From positions 1 through 15,063 of the forward strand of contig CAJUIJ010000021.1 of NCBI GenBank assembly GCA_910586175.1: a stretch of 15,063 nt of DNA. Direction: 5' to 3'. This stretch comes from an uncultured Muribaculaceae bacterium. Lineage in GTDB: Bacteria > Bacteroidota > Bacteroidia > Bacteroidales > Muribaculaceae. Shown one piece after another: positions 7,422 to 14,440 of the stretch. The position numbers and the translations under genes are program-made. Numbering within the stretch: the stretch's first letter is position 1; every line of letters starts with the position of its first letter. Under the pieces are notes generated by a model, which was given only the letters and a program-made list of their open reading frames with translations, was not told the DNA's origin and ran no database searches.

Positions 7422-7658
7422 ATGTCTGACATCGAACAGAAAGTAAAAGAGATCATCGTAGACAAACTCACAGTAGATGAAAACGAAGTAACTCCCCAGG
7501 CTGAGTTCAATAAGGACCTCGGCGCTGACTCACTCGACACTGTAGAACTCATCATGGAATTTGAGAAAGCTTTCGACCTCAACATTCCCGATGCAGACGC
7601 AGAGAACATCAAGACTGTGGGCGACGCTATCGCATACATCGAATCACACAAGGCATAA
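7422..7658 (+). CDS. acpP: Acyl carrier protein
   Basis: This is a 78-residue acidic helical protein with the phosphopantetheine attachment motif GADSLDTVELI; Ser37 should receive the 4'-phosphopantetheine arm. It carries growing acyl chains in type II fatty-acid synthesis and delivers them to FabF, the next gene, 9 bp downstream. Length and motif spacing are those of standard bacterial AcpP. A dedicated promoter with a long leader precedes it, consistent with the high expression expected of this protein. The ATG at 7422 begins the usual helix I sequence (MSDIEQKVKEII). Confidence 0.98.
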   Translation: MSDIEQKVKEIIVDKLTVDENEVTPQAEFNKDLGADSLDTVELIMEFEKAFDLNIPDADAENIKTVGDAIAYIESHKA

Positions 7659-7667
7659 TCCCGTTAA

Positions 7668-8933
7668 ATGGAATTAAAGAGAGTAGTAGTAACAGGTCTC
7701 GGCGCACTGTCGCCCCTCGGCAATAATGTTGCCGAAACATGGGAGGCAGCAAAGCGCGGCGAGAGCGGTGCCGCTCCCATCACCCACTTCGATGCATCGA
7801 AGTTCAAGACGCAGTTTGCCTGCGAGGTGAAGGGATATGACCCGGCAGCTCATTTCGACCGCCGCCAGATGCGTCAGCTCGACCTGTACGCAATGTATGC
7901 CCTCACTGCCGCTGAAGAGGCCGTGAAGGACTCCGGTATCCTCGCCGAGGGAGTGGACCGCGACCGTGTCGGCGTGATTTTCGCCGCAGGTATCGGCGGC
8001 CTCCACACTTTCGAGGAAGAAGCCGGATATTTCGCTCTGCATGGCGACGAACAGGGTCCTAAATACAACCCGTTCTTCATCCCAAAGATGATTGCCGACA
8101 TCGCAGCCGGGCATATCTCAATGCAATATGAGTTCCGTGGCCCCAACTATGCCACTGTCTCTGCTTGCGCCTCTTCCAACAATGCCCTGATTGACGCCTT
8201 CAACATGATTCGCCTCGGCTATGCCGACGCTATCGTGGCCGGCGGCGCAGAAGCTGCGGTATTCCCTGCAGGTGTGGGTGGCTTCAACTCTATGAAAGCC
8301 CTCTCCACACGCAACGATGACCCCAAAACCGCCTCACGCCCATTCAGCGGCTCTCGCGACGGTTTCGTCATCGGCGAAGGTGCTGCTGCCCTGATTCTCG
8401 AAGAGCTCGAGCATGCCAAGGCTCGCGGTGCCAAGATTTATGCAGAAGTGGCCGGCGGCGGAATGAGCGCTGATGCTTACCACATCACTGCAACTCACCC
8501 CGAAGGCCTCGGCGCCAAGCTCGTGATGCGCAACGCCCTGAAGGATGCAGGCATGAAGCCCGAAGAGATTGACTACATCAACCTCCACGGCACTTCAACC
8601 CCGGTTGGCGACCGAAGCGAAGCCAAGGCTATCGTCGACGTGTTTGGCCCCCATGCTTATGAGATGAACCTCAGCTCCACCAAGTCTATGACAGGCCACC
8701 TCCTCGGTGCCGCTGGCGCCCTTGAGGCTGTGCTGAGCGTCAAGACTATCAACGACGGCATAATCCCCCCCACCATCAACCATGAAGAGGGAGATATTGA
8801 CCCCGAAGTGGATCAGAAGCTCAACTTCACCTTCAACAAGGCCGTGAAAAAGGACGTCAAGGCAGTCCTCTCCAACACTTTCGGATTCGGTGGCCACAAC
8901 GCAGCCATAATCCTGAAGAAGTACGAAGGATAA
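7668..8933 (+). CDS. fabF: 3-oxoacyl-[acyl-carrier-protein] synthase II
   Basis: FabF condenses acyl-ACP or acyl-enzyme with malonyl-ACP in fatty-acid elongation in the cytoplasm. The 421 residues show the complete KAS II active site: Cys167 in SACASSNNA, His307 in LHGTSTPVGD, Lys339 and His344 in STKSMTGH. These are each four positions later than the E. coli FabF residues. The C-terminal 'NTFGFGGHNA' glycine-rich loop is present. It directly follows acpP with a 9-bp gap, the common acpP-fabF pairing, and is followed by a strong terminator. No anomalies were seen. Confidence 0.98.
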   Translation: MELKRVVVTGLGALSPLGNNVAETWEAAKRGESGAAPITHFDASKFKTQFACEVKGYDPAAHFDRRQMRQLDLYAMYALTAAEEAVKDSGILAEGVDRDRVGVIFAAGIGGLHTFEEEAGYFALHGDEQGPKYNPFFIPKMIADIAAGHISMQYEFRGPNYATVSACASSNNALIDAFNMIRLGYADAIVAGGAEAAVFPAGVGGFNSMKALSTRNDDPKTASRPFSGSRDGFVIGEGAAALILEELEHAKARGAKIYAEVAGGGMSADAYHITATHPEGLGAKLVMRNALKDAGMKPEEIDYINLHGTSTPVGDRSEAKAIVDVFGPHAYEMNLSSTKSMTGHLLGAAGALEAVLSVKTINDGIIPPTINHEEGDIDPEVDQKLNFTFNKAVKKDVKAVLSNTFGFGGHNAAIILKKYEG

Positions 8934-8953
8934 CAACAACACTTTCCAATACA

Positions 8954-8998
8954 AATGGAGGAAGCACCCAAACAGGGCACTTCCTCCATTTTTTCTTT
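8954..8998 (+). terminator. Intrinsic terminator of acpP-fabF
   Basis: AATGGAGGAAG (8954-8964) pairs perfectly with CTTCCTCCATT (8980-8990). CCC/GGG inside can extend the stem after two mismatches. A T-rich tail (TTTTTTCTTT) runs through 8998. It lies 20 bp after the fabF stop. Confidence 0.9.
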
Positions 8999-9000
8999 AT

Positions 9001-9020
9001 GAAGTTGTTTAAACAACTTC
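9001..9020. promoter_or_regulatory. Perfect 20-bp palindrome upstream of gyrB (candidate operator)
   Basis: GAAGTTGTTT (9001-9010) is followed at once by its reverse complement AAACAACTTC (9011-9020), with no spacer and no mismatch. It is immediately downstream of the fabF terminator and ends 21 bp before the gyrB -33 element. A spacer-free palindrome makes a poor RNA hairpin and is better explained as a binding site for a dimeric protein. Confidence 0.6.
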
Positions 9021-9041
9021 TATCTCTGATGCCCCCTTATT

Positions 9042-9073
9042 TTTGCGTATCTGCCATTTTTTTTGTAAATTTG
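9042..9073 (+). promoter_or_regulatory. gyrB promoter, Bacteroidetes type
   Basis: TTTG (9042-9045), 20 bp, then TAAATTTG (9066-9073) is an exact match to the Bacteroidetes -33/-7 promoter. The predicted start near 9078-9079 leaves a leader of about 28 nt before the ATG at 9107. Confidence 0.85.
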
Positions 9074-9106
9074 TGGTTGGAAATCAAGTAAATTCAAAAG
9101 AGCAAT

Positions 9107-11104
9107 ATGGCTTCTGAAGATAAATATCAAGAGGTTGAAGGCTTCGATGCCGAGCAGCCCGAAAAAAAGAAATATCAAGCTGACAACATCCAGGTGCTCG
9201 AGGGTCTCGAGGCCGTGCGCAAACGCCCGTCCATGTATATCGGCGACACTTCAGCACGCGGTCTCCACCATCTCGTATATGAGGTTGTCGACAACTCTAT
9301 CGACGAGGCCCTCGCCGGTTTCGCCAACCATATCGAGGTGACAATCCGCGAAGACAACTCCATCAGCGTTGTCGACAATGGCCGCGGTATCCCTGTTGAT
9401 ATGCACGCAAAGCTCCACAAACCGGCCCTCGAGGTCGTGCTCACCGTGCTCCATGCCGGAGGTAAGTTCGACAAAGGCTCATACAAGGTCTCAGGTGGTC
9501 TCCACGGCGTCGGCGTGAGCTGCGTCAACGCCCTATCAGACTATCTCCGCGCCGAGATTCACCGCGACGGCAAGGTGCATATGCAGGAATATGCTTTCGG
9601 CAAACCCACCTGCGACCTCTCTGTGATCGGCGAAACTGACCATACAGGCACTACAATAATATTCCACCCGGACGCCTCGATCTTCTCCGAGACTGTCTAT
9701 GACTACGAAACTCTCGCAAACCGTCTGCGCGACCTCGCCTTCCTGAACGCCGGAATCACACTATCGCTCACTGACCTGCGCGTACTCGACGAGGAGGGCA
9801 ACCCGAAGCGCGAGGTGTTCCACAGCGATGAAGGCCTAAAGGAGTTCGTCAAGTATATCGATGCCGGCAAGGAGCCGCTAATCGAGGATGTGGTGCACCT
9901 CAACACAGAGAAAAATGGCGTGCCCATCGAGGTAGCTCTGACCTACAACACTGACTTCAACGAGAATATATATTCTTACGTCAACAACATCAACACCATA
10001 GAGGGTGGTACACACCTCACCGGTTTCCGCCGCGGCCTCACCTTCACTCTAAAGAAGTATGCCGACGACAACCATATGCTCGACAAGCTCAAGATTGAGC
10101 TTTCCAAGGAAGACTTCCGCGATGGCCTCACAGCAGTCATCTCTGTCAAGGTGGCTGAACCTCAGTTTGAGGGACAGACAAAAACCAAGCTCGGCAACAA
10201 CGAGGTGATGGGTGTGGTGCAGACCGCCGTAAGCGAAGCGCTCCGCAACTACCTTGAGGAACACCCCAAACAGGCCAAGGCAATCGTAGATAAGGTGGTA
10301 CTCGCTGCGCAGGCAAGACACGCTGCCCAGTCGGCTCGCTTAAGAGTGCAAAATAAATCACCTTTTGCCGGTGCAGGACTCCCGGGCAAGCTCGCTCCTT
10401 GCAAGAGCCGCGATGCTGTGGAGTGCGAGCTCTTCCTCGTGGAGGGTGACTCGGCAGGCGGTTCGGCCAAGCAGGGCCGCAACCCCCATTTCCAGGCCAT
10501 CCTTCCGCTCCGTGGTAAGATTCTCAATGTGGAGAAAGCTCAAGACCACAAGGTGCTCTCGAGCGATGAAATCGTAAACATGTACAAAGCCCTCGGTGTA
10601 ACCATCGGCACGGAGGAGGATTCGAAGGAACCCAACATGTCGAAGCTCCGCTACCACAAGATTATTATCATGACCGATGCCGATGTCGACGGTGCCCACA
10701 TCGCAACTCTGCTAATGACCTTCTTCTACCGCCGCATGCGCCCGATTATCGACAATGGCTATCTCTACATAGCCACTCCACCGCTCTATAAGTGCACCAT
10801 CAAGGGCAAGAAGGGCACGGAGGAGTATTGCTGGACCGACCAGCAGGTGCAGCGATTTGTAGACGAGAAATGCGCCGGAGACAGAAATAAGCTCGTGCTG
10901 CAACGATACAAAGGTCTTGGTGAGATGAACCCCGAACAGCTCTGGGAAACCACCATGGACCCCGAAAACCGTATGCTCAAGCAGGTAAACCTGACCAACG
11001 CTGCAGAAGCCGATCGCACTTTCTCAGTGCTGATGGGCGAGAACGTGGCCCCGCGAAAGGAATTCATAGAGACCCACGCTACATACGCAAACATCGACGC
11101 TTAA
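9107..11104 (+). CDS. gyrB: DNA gyrase subunit B
   Basis: GyrB is the ATPase subunit of gyrase (GyrA2GyrB2), which introduces negative supercoils. The 665 residues follow the standard order. The GHKL ATPase domain has Glu59 and Asn63 in EVVDNSIDEA. The transducer follows. The TOPRIM domain has EGDSAGGS at 446-453 and DADVDG at 524-529. The C-terminal tail has RYKGLGEMNPEQLWETTMDP. It lacks the large insert found in E. coli GyrB, which accounts for the shorter length. Residues 1-25 form a charged leader before the usual 'IQVLEGLEAVRKRPSMYIG' start. It has its own promoter, an upstream palindrome and a very strong terminator. 'GGSAKQGRNPHFQAILPLRG' favours GyrB over ParE. Confidence 0.97.
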   Translation: MASEDKYQEVEGFDAEQPEKKKYQADNIQVLEGLEAVRKRPSMYIGDTSARGLHHLVYEVVDNSIDEALAGFANHIEVTIREDNSISVVDNGRGIPVDMHAKLHKPALEVVLTVLHAGGKFDKGSYKVSGGLHGVGVSCVNALSDYLRAEIHRDGKVHMQEYAFGKPTCDLSVIGETDHTGTTIIFHPDASIFSETVYDYETLANRLRDLAFLNAGITLSLTDLRVLDEEGNPKREVFHSDEGLKEFVKYIDAGKEPLIEDVVHLNTEKNGVPIEVALTYNTDFNENIYSYVNNINTIEGGTHLTGFRRGLTFTLKKYADDNHMLDKLKIELSKEDFRDGLTAVISVKVAEPQFEGQTKTKLGNNEVMGVVQTAVSEALRNYLEEHPKQAKAIVDKVVLAAQARHAAQSARLRVQNKSPFAGAGLPGKLAPCKSRDAVECELFLVEGDSAGGSAKQGRNPHFQAILPLRGKILNVEKAQDHKVLSSDEIVNMYKALGVTIGTEEDSKEPNMSKLRYHKIIIMTDADVDGAHIATLLMTFFYRRMRPIIDNGYLYIATPPLYKCTIKGKKGTEEYCWTDQQVQRFVDEKCAGDRNKLVLQRYKGLGEMNPEQLWETTMDPENRMLKQVNLTNAAEADRTFSVLMGENVAPRKEFIETHATYANIDA

Positions 11105-11115
11105 ACCAAATCTCA

Positions 11116-11161
11116 GATAAAACAATAAGGCTGCGCTTCCGCGCAGCCTTATTGTTTTATC
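11116..11161. terminator. Strong bidirectional terminator between gyrB and the convergent glycosyltransferase
   Basis: A 21-bp perfect stem (11116-11136 with 11141-11161) encloses the tetraloop TTCC. The core GGCTGCGC/GCGCAGCC is flanked by A-rich and T-rich arms, so either strand has a U-rich 3' side. The two flanking genes converge here, which fits a shared terminator. Confidence 0.93.
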
Positions 11162-11210
11162 CACAAAATCATCATGTCACTATGTCATGATGCCAAAATA
11201 TCATGATGAA

Positions 11211-12476
11211 TCACTGAAGCAACCGCTCAAAAAGTGCAATATACTCCCCGGCAACCACCGGAGCTGCAAATTTAGCCCGGGCCGAGGCAAGCATCCGCGC
11301 CTCCATATTGGCTGCATCCTGACGCTTGGCCCAAAGTATTCCCTCTGCAATATTGCATGCGGCCACATGCATATCATCATCCCAATCGGCGGTATAGCCC
11401 GTTTCGCCGTGCGACACGATGTCTGACTGCCCACCGCGTCCGAAGCTGACAGGGATGCACCCATACACCTGACCCTCCACCAATGTGCCGGGCAAGGTCT
11501 CATAAAGCGATGTCGACACGACGGCATCAGCACCCAAGTATACATCCCTCACATTCTCTTCACCGGCAATCACCCCGAGATGTGTGTGCGATATACCGAC
11601 TCCATCCAAAGCCTGCGGATCCCGCAAGTTGCCGAATGTGACAAGCTCAATACCCTCCGCCTCATCACCATAATCATCACGAAGTATCCGCGTGGCCTCA
11701 ACAAGTATAGGCAATCCCTTGACAGGATCATCCAGCCGTGCCGCTCCCATCACAACCCTGAACTTATGTTCATGTGTACGGGCATGCCCCTCGCGCAAGT
11801 GCTCCGCATCATCCGGTATAGGGAAGGCATTAGGTATCACACTCACAGCCTGCTCTCCCAATAGAGTGGACTGCCTGGCCAGGTCTGCAAGCCAATTCGA
11901 CACCGCCACAAAATGAAGCGTACCCCTTCCGCCATATACCTTCCGCTTGTTGTTGAGCACCTTAAACGACAAATCCACCGGAGTTGCCATCTTGCCCAAG
12001 AACCTGCAAAGACCACAATTCTGACGCCAACGTGTGCAGTCACCGGCATGATGACATATGCCCGTAAAGTTCCACATATCGTGCATCGTCCACACCACCG
12101 GCTTGCCGAGACGCATGATATCACGCACCCCTTGCAGCGACAGCATTCCCTGATTCACCCAGTTCAAACATATCACATCGGCCTCACGCACCCATCTGTG
12201 GCGACTCAATGGCAGACCGTCGCTCGCAATATCCACCTTAAAAAGGTCAGCGCGGTTCATACCATTGGCCATAAATATCTTTAGTCTTTCAGCAAGAAAC
12301 GACCGCTTGATGCGACCCGGCGATGCGGCACTCTCCACATGCGGCGAGTCATGACGCTTGTCACATACAAGCATCCGGGCATCAACCCCCTTGTCGCGAA
12401 GAGCATACATCAACCTCCGGCTGACCACCGCAGCTCCTCCCACCGAATCCGACTTATTGATTATCAACACTTTCAT
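11211..12476 (-). CDS. Glycosyltransferase family 4 (GT-B fold)
   Basis: The 421-residue protein starts with the GT4 donor-fold signature 'MKVLIINKSDSVGGAAVVSR'. The acceptor domain has HDMWNFTG (132-139), followed by four cysteines at 141, 147, 154 and 157 that may form a structural or metal-binding site. The C-terminal domain has the retaining-GT motif E-x7-E in YETLPGTLVEGQVYG and a 'GFG'-like nucleotide region 'SFGRGGQSDIVSHGETGY'. GT4 enzymes transfer sugars from nucleotide donors in polysaccharide or glycoprotein assembly; donor and acceptor are unknown. It follows folA by 66 bp with no clear promoter, so co-transcription is likely. No other glycan-synthesis genes flank it. Confidence 0.9.
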   Translation of the reverse strand: MKVLIINKSDSVGGAAVVSRRLMYALRDKGVDARMLVCDKRHDSPHVESAASPGRIKRSFLAERLKIFMANGMNRADLFKVDIASDGLPLSRHRWVREADVICLNWVNQGMLSLQGVRDIMRLGKPVVWTMHDMWNFTGICHHAGDCTRWRQNCGLCRFLGKMATPVDLSFKVLNNKRKVYGGRGTLHFVAVSNWLADLARQSTLLGEQAVSVIPNAFPIPDDAEHLREGHARTHEHKFRVVMGAARLDDPVKGLPILVEATRILRDDYGDEAEGIELVTFGNLRDPQALDGVGISHTHLGVIAGEENVRDVYLGADAVVSTSLYETLPGTLVEGQVYGCIPVSFGRGGQSDIVSHGETGYTADWDDDMHVAACNIAEGILWAKRQDAANMEARMLASARAKFAAPVVAGEYIALFERLLQ

Positions 12477-12508
12477 AAACCCGACTCACCAATTATCTAA
12501 TTTTTCAT

Positions 12509-12545
12509 AGTATTCACCACTATAGTATTCAAGTATTCACCACTA
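12509..12545. repeat. 14-bp direct repeat between folA and the glycosyltransferase
   Basis: AGTATTCACCACTA occurs at 12509-12522 and again at 12532-12545, with a partial copy (AGTATTC) at 12524-12530. The second copy overlaps the folA stop codon. It may be a small slippage duplication; no function is evident. Confidence 0.75.
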
Positions 12546-13052
12546 AGAGCCCGTCTCATACTCCTCAAAACAATACCTCAATCCACTCTTAGACTCCATC
12601 CACTCGCTCTGACTTGCAAGCTTAAATCCATCCAAAGCCGGGAAATAAGTATCTGCCTCCTCAAAAGAAGCATCAATCCGGGTAACAAACACCCGGCTCA
12701 AACACGACAACGACTGCAAGTAAATCTGCCCACCACCAATCACAAACGGCACACCCGAATCGCAAGCAAGCCGGATTGCCTCACTCAGCGAACCGGCCAC
12801 CAATGCCCCAGGTGCATCATAATTCACATTTCGGGTTATAACGACATTCACACGACCGGGTAAAGGCCGCTTAGGCAGCGACTCCCAAGTGGCACGACCC
12901 ATAATGACAGGATGTCCAAGCGTCAGAGCCTTAAAATGGCGCAGATCTTCAGGCAAATGCCAAGGCATGTCACCTCTGAAACCAATCTCCCCATCGCGCC
13001 CCATAGCCACAATGCCCCACAATTCGCCAATGCAGCAATCTTTCTCTTCCAT
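12543..13052 (-). CDS. folA: Dihydrofolate reductase
   Basis: FolA reduces dihydrofolate to tetrahydrofolate with NADPH. Starting at the ATG at 13052 it has 169 residues: GELWGIVAMGRDGEIG (first strand), MPWHLPEDLRHFK with the catalytic acid Asp36, VIMGRATWESLP and PGRVNVVITRN for cofactor binding, and FVIGGGQIYLQ near the C-terminus. An in-frame ATG at 13094 would add 14 hydrophobic residues (MKVVFVVFFFYICV). I reject it because a good promoter (13088-13057) lies inside that stretch, so the predicted transcript starts at or next to the 13052 ATG. ThyA, a frequent neighbour of folA in Bacteroidales, is absent here. Confidence 0.95.
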   Translation of the reverse strand: MEEKDCCIGELWGIVAMGRDGEIGFRGDMPWHLPEDLRHFKALTLGHPVIMGRATWESLPKRPLPGRVNVVITRNVNYDAPGALVAGSLSEAIRLACDSGVPFVIGGGQIYLQSLSCLSRVFVTRIDASFEEADTYFPALDGFKLASQSEWMESKSGLRYCFEEYETGS

Positions 13053-13056
13053 AACG

Positions 13057-13088
13057 CAAATATAAAAGAAAAAAACCACAAAAACAAC
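13057..13088 (-). promoter_or_regulatory. folA promoter, Bacteroidetes type
   Basis: On the minus strand GTTG (13088-13085), 20 bp, then TATATTTG (13064-13057) fits the -33/-7 pattern. Only 4 nt separate the -7 element from the folA ATG at 13052, so the predicted transcription start coincides with the start codon. Confidence 0.65.
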
Positions 13089-13200
13089 CTTCATCCCTTA
13101 CTCCCTTACTCCCTTCAACTCTCACCCTCTCCTGCATCCTCTCCCCTCAGCCTCCTCCTTTATCCACCACCTTCCGAGTTTATCCACCCCCTTCCGAGTC
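13087..13200. other. Strand-asymmetric polypyrimidine/polypurine tract between ruvC and folA
   Basis: About 114 bp are almost free of G on the plus strand (roughly six G residues), hence purine-rich on the minus strand. It includes two CCCTTACT units (13095-13110). On the minus strand the GGG runs at 13127-13125, 13113-13111, 13105-13103 and 13097-13095 are separated by 11, 5 and 5 nt. It sits just upstream of the folA -33 element. Confidence 0.7.
13160..13199. repeat. Two tandem 20-bp repeats containing a DnaA-box-like sequence
   Basis: Two adjacent 20-bp units at 13160-13179 and 13180-13199 differ at one base (TTATCCACCaCCTTCCGAGT versus TTATCCACCcCCTTCCGAGT). Each begins with TTATCCACC, one base away from the DnaA box TTATCCACA. 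They lie downstream of ruvC in a non-coding tract. Confidence 0.8.
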
Positions 13201-13244
13201 AGCTTTTGTTCTGTGGAAGCTCGAAGAGCTTCAAAAAGAGTCCC

Positions 13245-13832
13245 TCACTTACCACGCCGGGGAGCAAGCCGGTCAGGATTTTTCTTGAGAAAGTCATCCC
13301 AGCTCTTAGGCCCTTTGGCCACCTGTGGTTTCCCTGTCTCATAGAAATGAGTGAGCGCCACAGCAAGCGCGTCAGTGGCGTCAAGAAGCTTAGGCATCTC
13401 CTCATCGCGCAGCTTTAGCAAATGCTTCAGCATATTTGCCACCTGCTCTTTCGAAGCCTGCCCATTACCCGTCACCGACATCTTGATGACCCGAGGAGCA
13501 TACTCCGCCACCGGTATATCGCGTTGCAACACCGCTGCCATAGCAACACCCTGCGCCCGCCCAAGCTTAAGCATAGACTGCACGTTCTTACCGAAAAAAG
13601 GTGCCTCCAGAGCCACCTCATCAGGAAGATACTGCTCGGCGAGACCGGTAACGCGCTCAAATATGCGGTGCAGACGAAGATAATGGCTTTCAAACTTGCT
13701 AAGCTGAATCACACCCATCACAATCACCTCCGGCTTGCCAAGCTTCACACCAAGCAAGCCATAGCCCATCACATTGGTGCCGGGGTCAATCCCCATGATA
13801 ATCCGCTCATATTGCTTCAATCCAGCCTCCAT
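13245..13832 (-). CDS. ruvC: Crossover junction endodeoxyribonuclease RuvC
   Basis: RuvC cuts Holliday junctions symmetrically, working with the RuvAB branch-migration motor. The 195 residues contain the full acidic catalytic set of the RNase H-like fold: Asp16 in GIDPGTN, Glu76 in ALEAPFFGKN, and Asp151 and Asp154 in LLDATDALAVALTH. The conserved 'KMSVTGNGQASKEQV' is also present. The C-terminal tail beyond about residue 165 is basic and extended relative to E. coli RuvC (173 residues). It follows the DUF4286 gene by 35 bp on the same strand, a likely operon. A 7-bp hairpin with a TTC loop lies just after the stop (13216-13232) but has no T-run behind it on this strand. Confidence 0.96.
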   Translation of the reverse strand: MEAGLKQYERIIMGIDPGTNVMGYGLLGVKLGKPEVIVMGVIQLSKFESHYLRLHRIFERVTGLAEQYLPDEVALEAPFFGKNVQSMLKLGRAQGVAMAAVLQRDIPVAEYAPRVIKMSVTGNGQASKEQVANMLKHLLKLRDEEMPKLLDATDALAVALTHFYETGKPQVAKGPKSWDDFLKKNPDRLAPRRGK

Positions 13833-13867
13833 GCCATCCTATATATTTTTATCCCTTTCATACTGCT

Positions 13868-14212
13868 TCAATCACACTTCCATTCCAACTTCTCGAATAT
13901 AGAAGTGAAGACCATCGCCTGTGGGCCGAATGCCTCCTCAAAGGCTGCCGCCAAAGAGGCAAATCGCTCCCGGCTCCAAGCCCGTGCCGCATCGGCACTC
14001 TCAAACTCCACCTGAAAAGCCACAGTCTGAGCCTCGGCCTGACGATAGTCCACCCCTCCGGCCTCACGCATAGCGGTCAGGCAAGCCGAAGAGACTGAAG
14101 AAGCCGAAAGCCCCTCAAGCACACCAAGTGCAGAAACAGCACGCCCAAACCAACCCAAGAATTCCTCCTCACGAGAAAGCTCCATCATGAAGCTCGCATT
14201 ATGTATAACCAT
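13868..14212 (-). CDS. DUF4286 family protein
   Basis: This is a small 114-residue protein of about the family length. It starts MVIHNASFMME, close to the 'MIIYNTTF' opening typical of DUF4286, and continues with a ferredoxin-like alternation of amphipathic strands and helices: 'EEEFLGWFGRAVSA', 'QTVAFQVEFESADAARAW' and 'FGPQAMVFTSIFEKL'. No signal peptide, membrane segment or catalytic motif is visible, so it should be cytoplasmic. It lies 35 bp upstream of ruvC and probably shares its transcript. Its function is unknown. The closeness to ruvC might suggest a DNA-related job, but that is only guilt by association. Confidence 0.8.
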   Translation of the reverse strand: MVIHNASFMMELSREEEFLGWFGRAVSALGVLEGLSASSVSSACLTAMREAGGVDYRQAEAQTVAFQVEFESADAARAWSRERFASLAAAFEEAFGPQAMVFTSIFEKLEWKCD

Positions 14213-14292
14213 ACCAAATTAAGTGTTAAGTCAGAGTTATGAAGTGATTCAACGCAAGCGCACCATTAATCCACATCACAAACTCCCTAAAA

Positions 14293-14326
14293 TAAAAAAA
14301 CGGCGTAATTTCACAATCACACCGCC
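14293..14326 (-). terminator. Probable terminator after tRNA-Thr
   Basis: On the minus strand GGCG (14326-14323) can pair with CGCC (14305-14302), followed by G and a run of seven T residues (14300-14294). The stem is short and the loop is long (17 nt), so this is moderate evidence only. It lies about 38 nt past the tRNA 3' end, where the ffs-tRNA transcript should stop. Confidence 0.5.
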
Positions 14327-14363
14327 AAAACAAAATTATGAAAAACATTGTATTACATTGCTG

Positions 14364-14437
14364 AGCCTCTTGTCGGATTCGAACCAACGACCCCGAGATT
14401 ACAAATCACGTGCTCTGGCCAACTGAGCTAAAGAGGC
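14364..14437 (-). tRNA. tRNA-Thr (anticodon UGU)
   Basis: The 74-nt sequence folds as a cloverleaf. The acceptor stem is GCCTCTT/AAGAGGC with discriminator T. The D stem is GCTC/GAGC. The anticodon stem is CGTGA/TCTCG with loop TTTGTAA, so the anticodon is TGT, decoding ACA and related Thr codons. The T arm is GTTGG-TTCGAAT-CCGAC. CCA is not encoded (CAG follows). The middle pair of the anticodon stem (29-41) is U-U. It starts 3 nt after the SRP RNA and has no separate promoter. Confidence 0.97.
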
Positions 14438-14440
14438 AAG

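Noticed and set aside
9107..11104. Topoisomerase IV subunit ParE instead of GyrB
   Set aside because: The TOPRIM region EGDSAGGSAKQGRNPHFQAI and the C-terminal tail match GyrB, and the length fits GyrB without the E. coli insert.
11170..11209. Repeated TCATGATG-type inverted repeats after the gyrB terminator
   Set aside because: Short 7-bp arms in AT-rich sequence at a gene end; they could be chance and have no clear partner feature.
13053..13094. Upstream ATG of folA adding a hydrophobic N-terminus
   Set aside because: The added residues look like a membrane segment unsuited to cytoplasmic DHFR, and the DNA encoding them holds the folA promoter boxes.
13216..13232. Hairpin GAAGCTC-GAA-GAGCTTC as the ruvC terminator
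   Set aside because: On the minus strand the T-run precedes the stem instead of following it, so it does not fit an intrinsic terminator for ruvC.
13422..14015. Plus-strand open frame of 197 codons
   Set aside because: It overlaps ruvC and the DUF4286 gene on the other strand and has no family features; low-complexity His- and Leu-rich translation.
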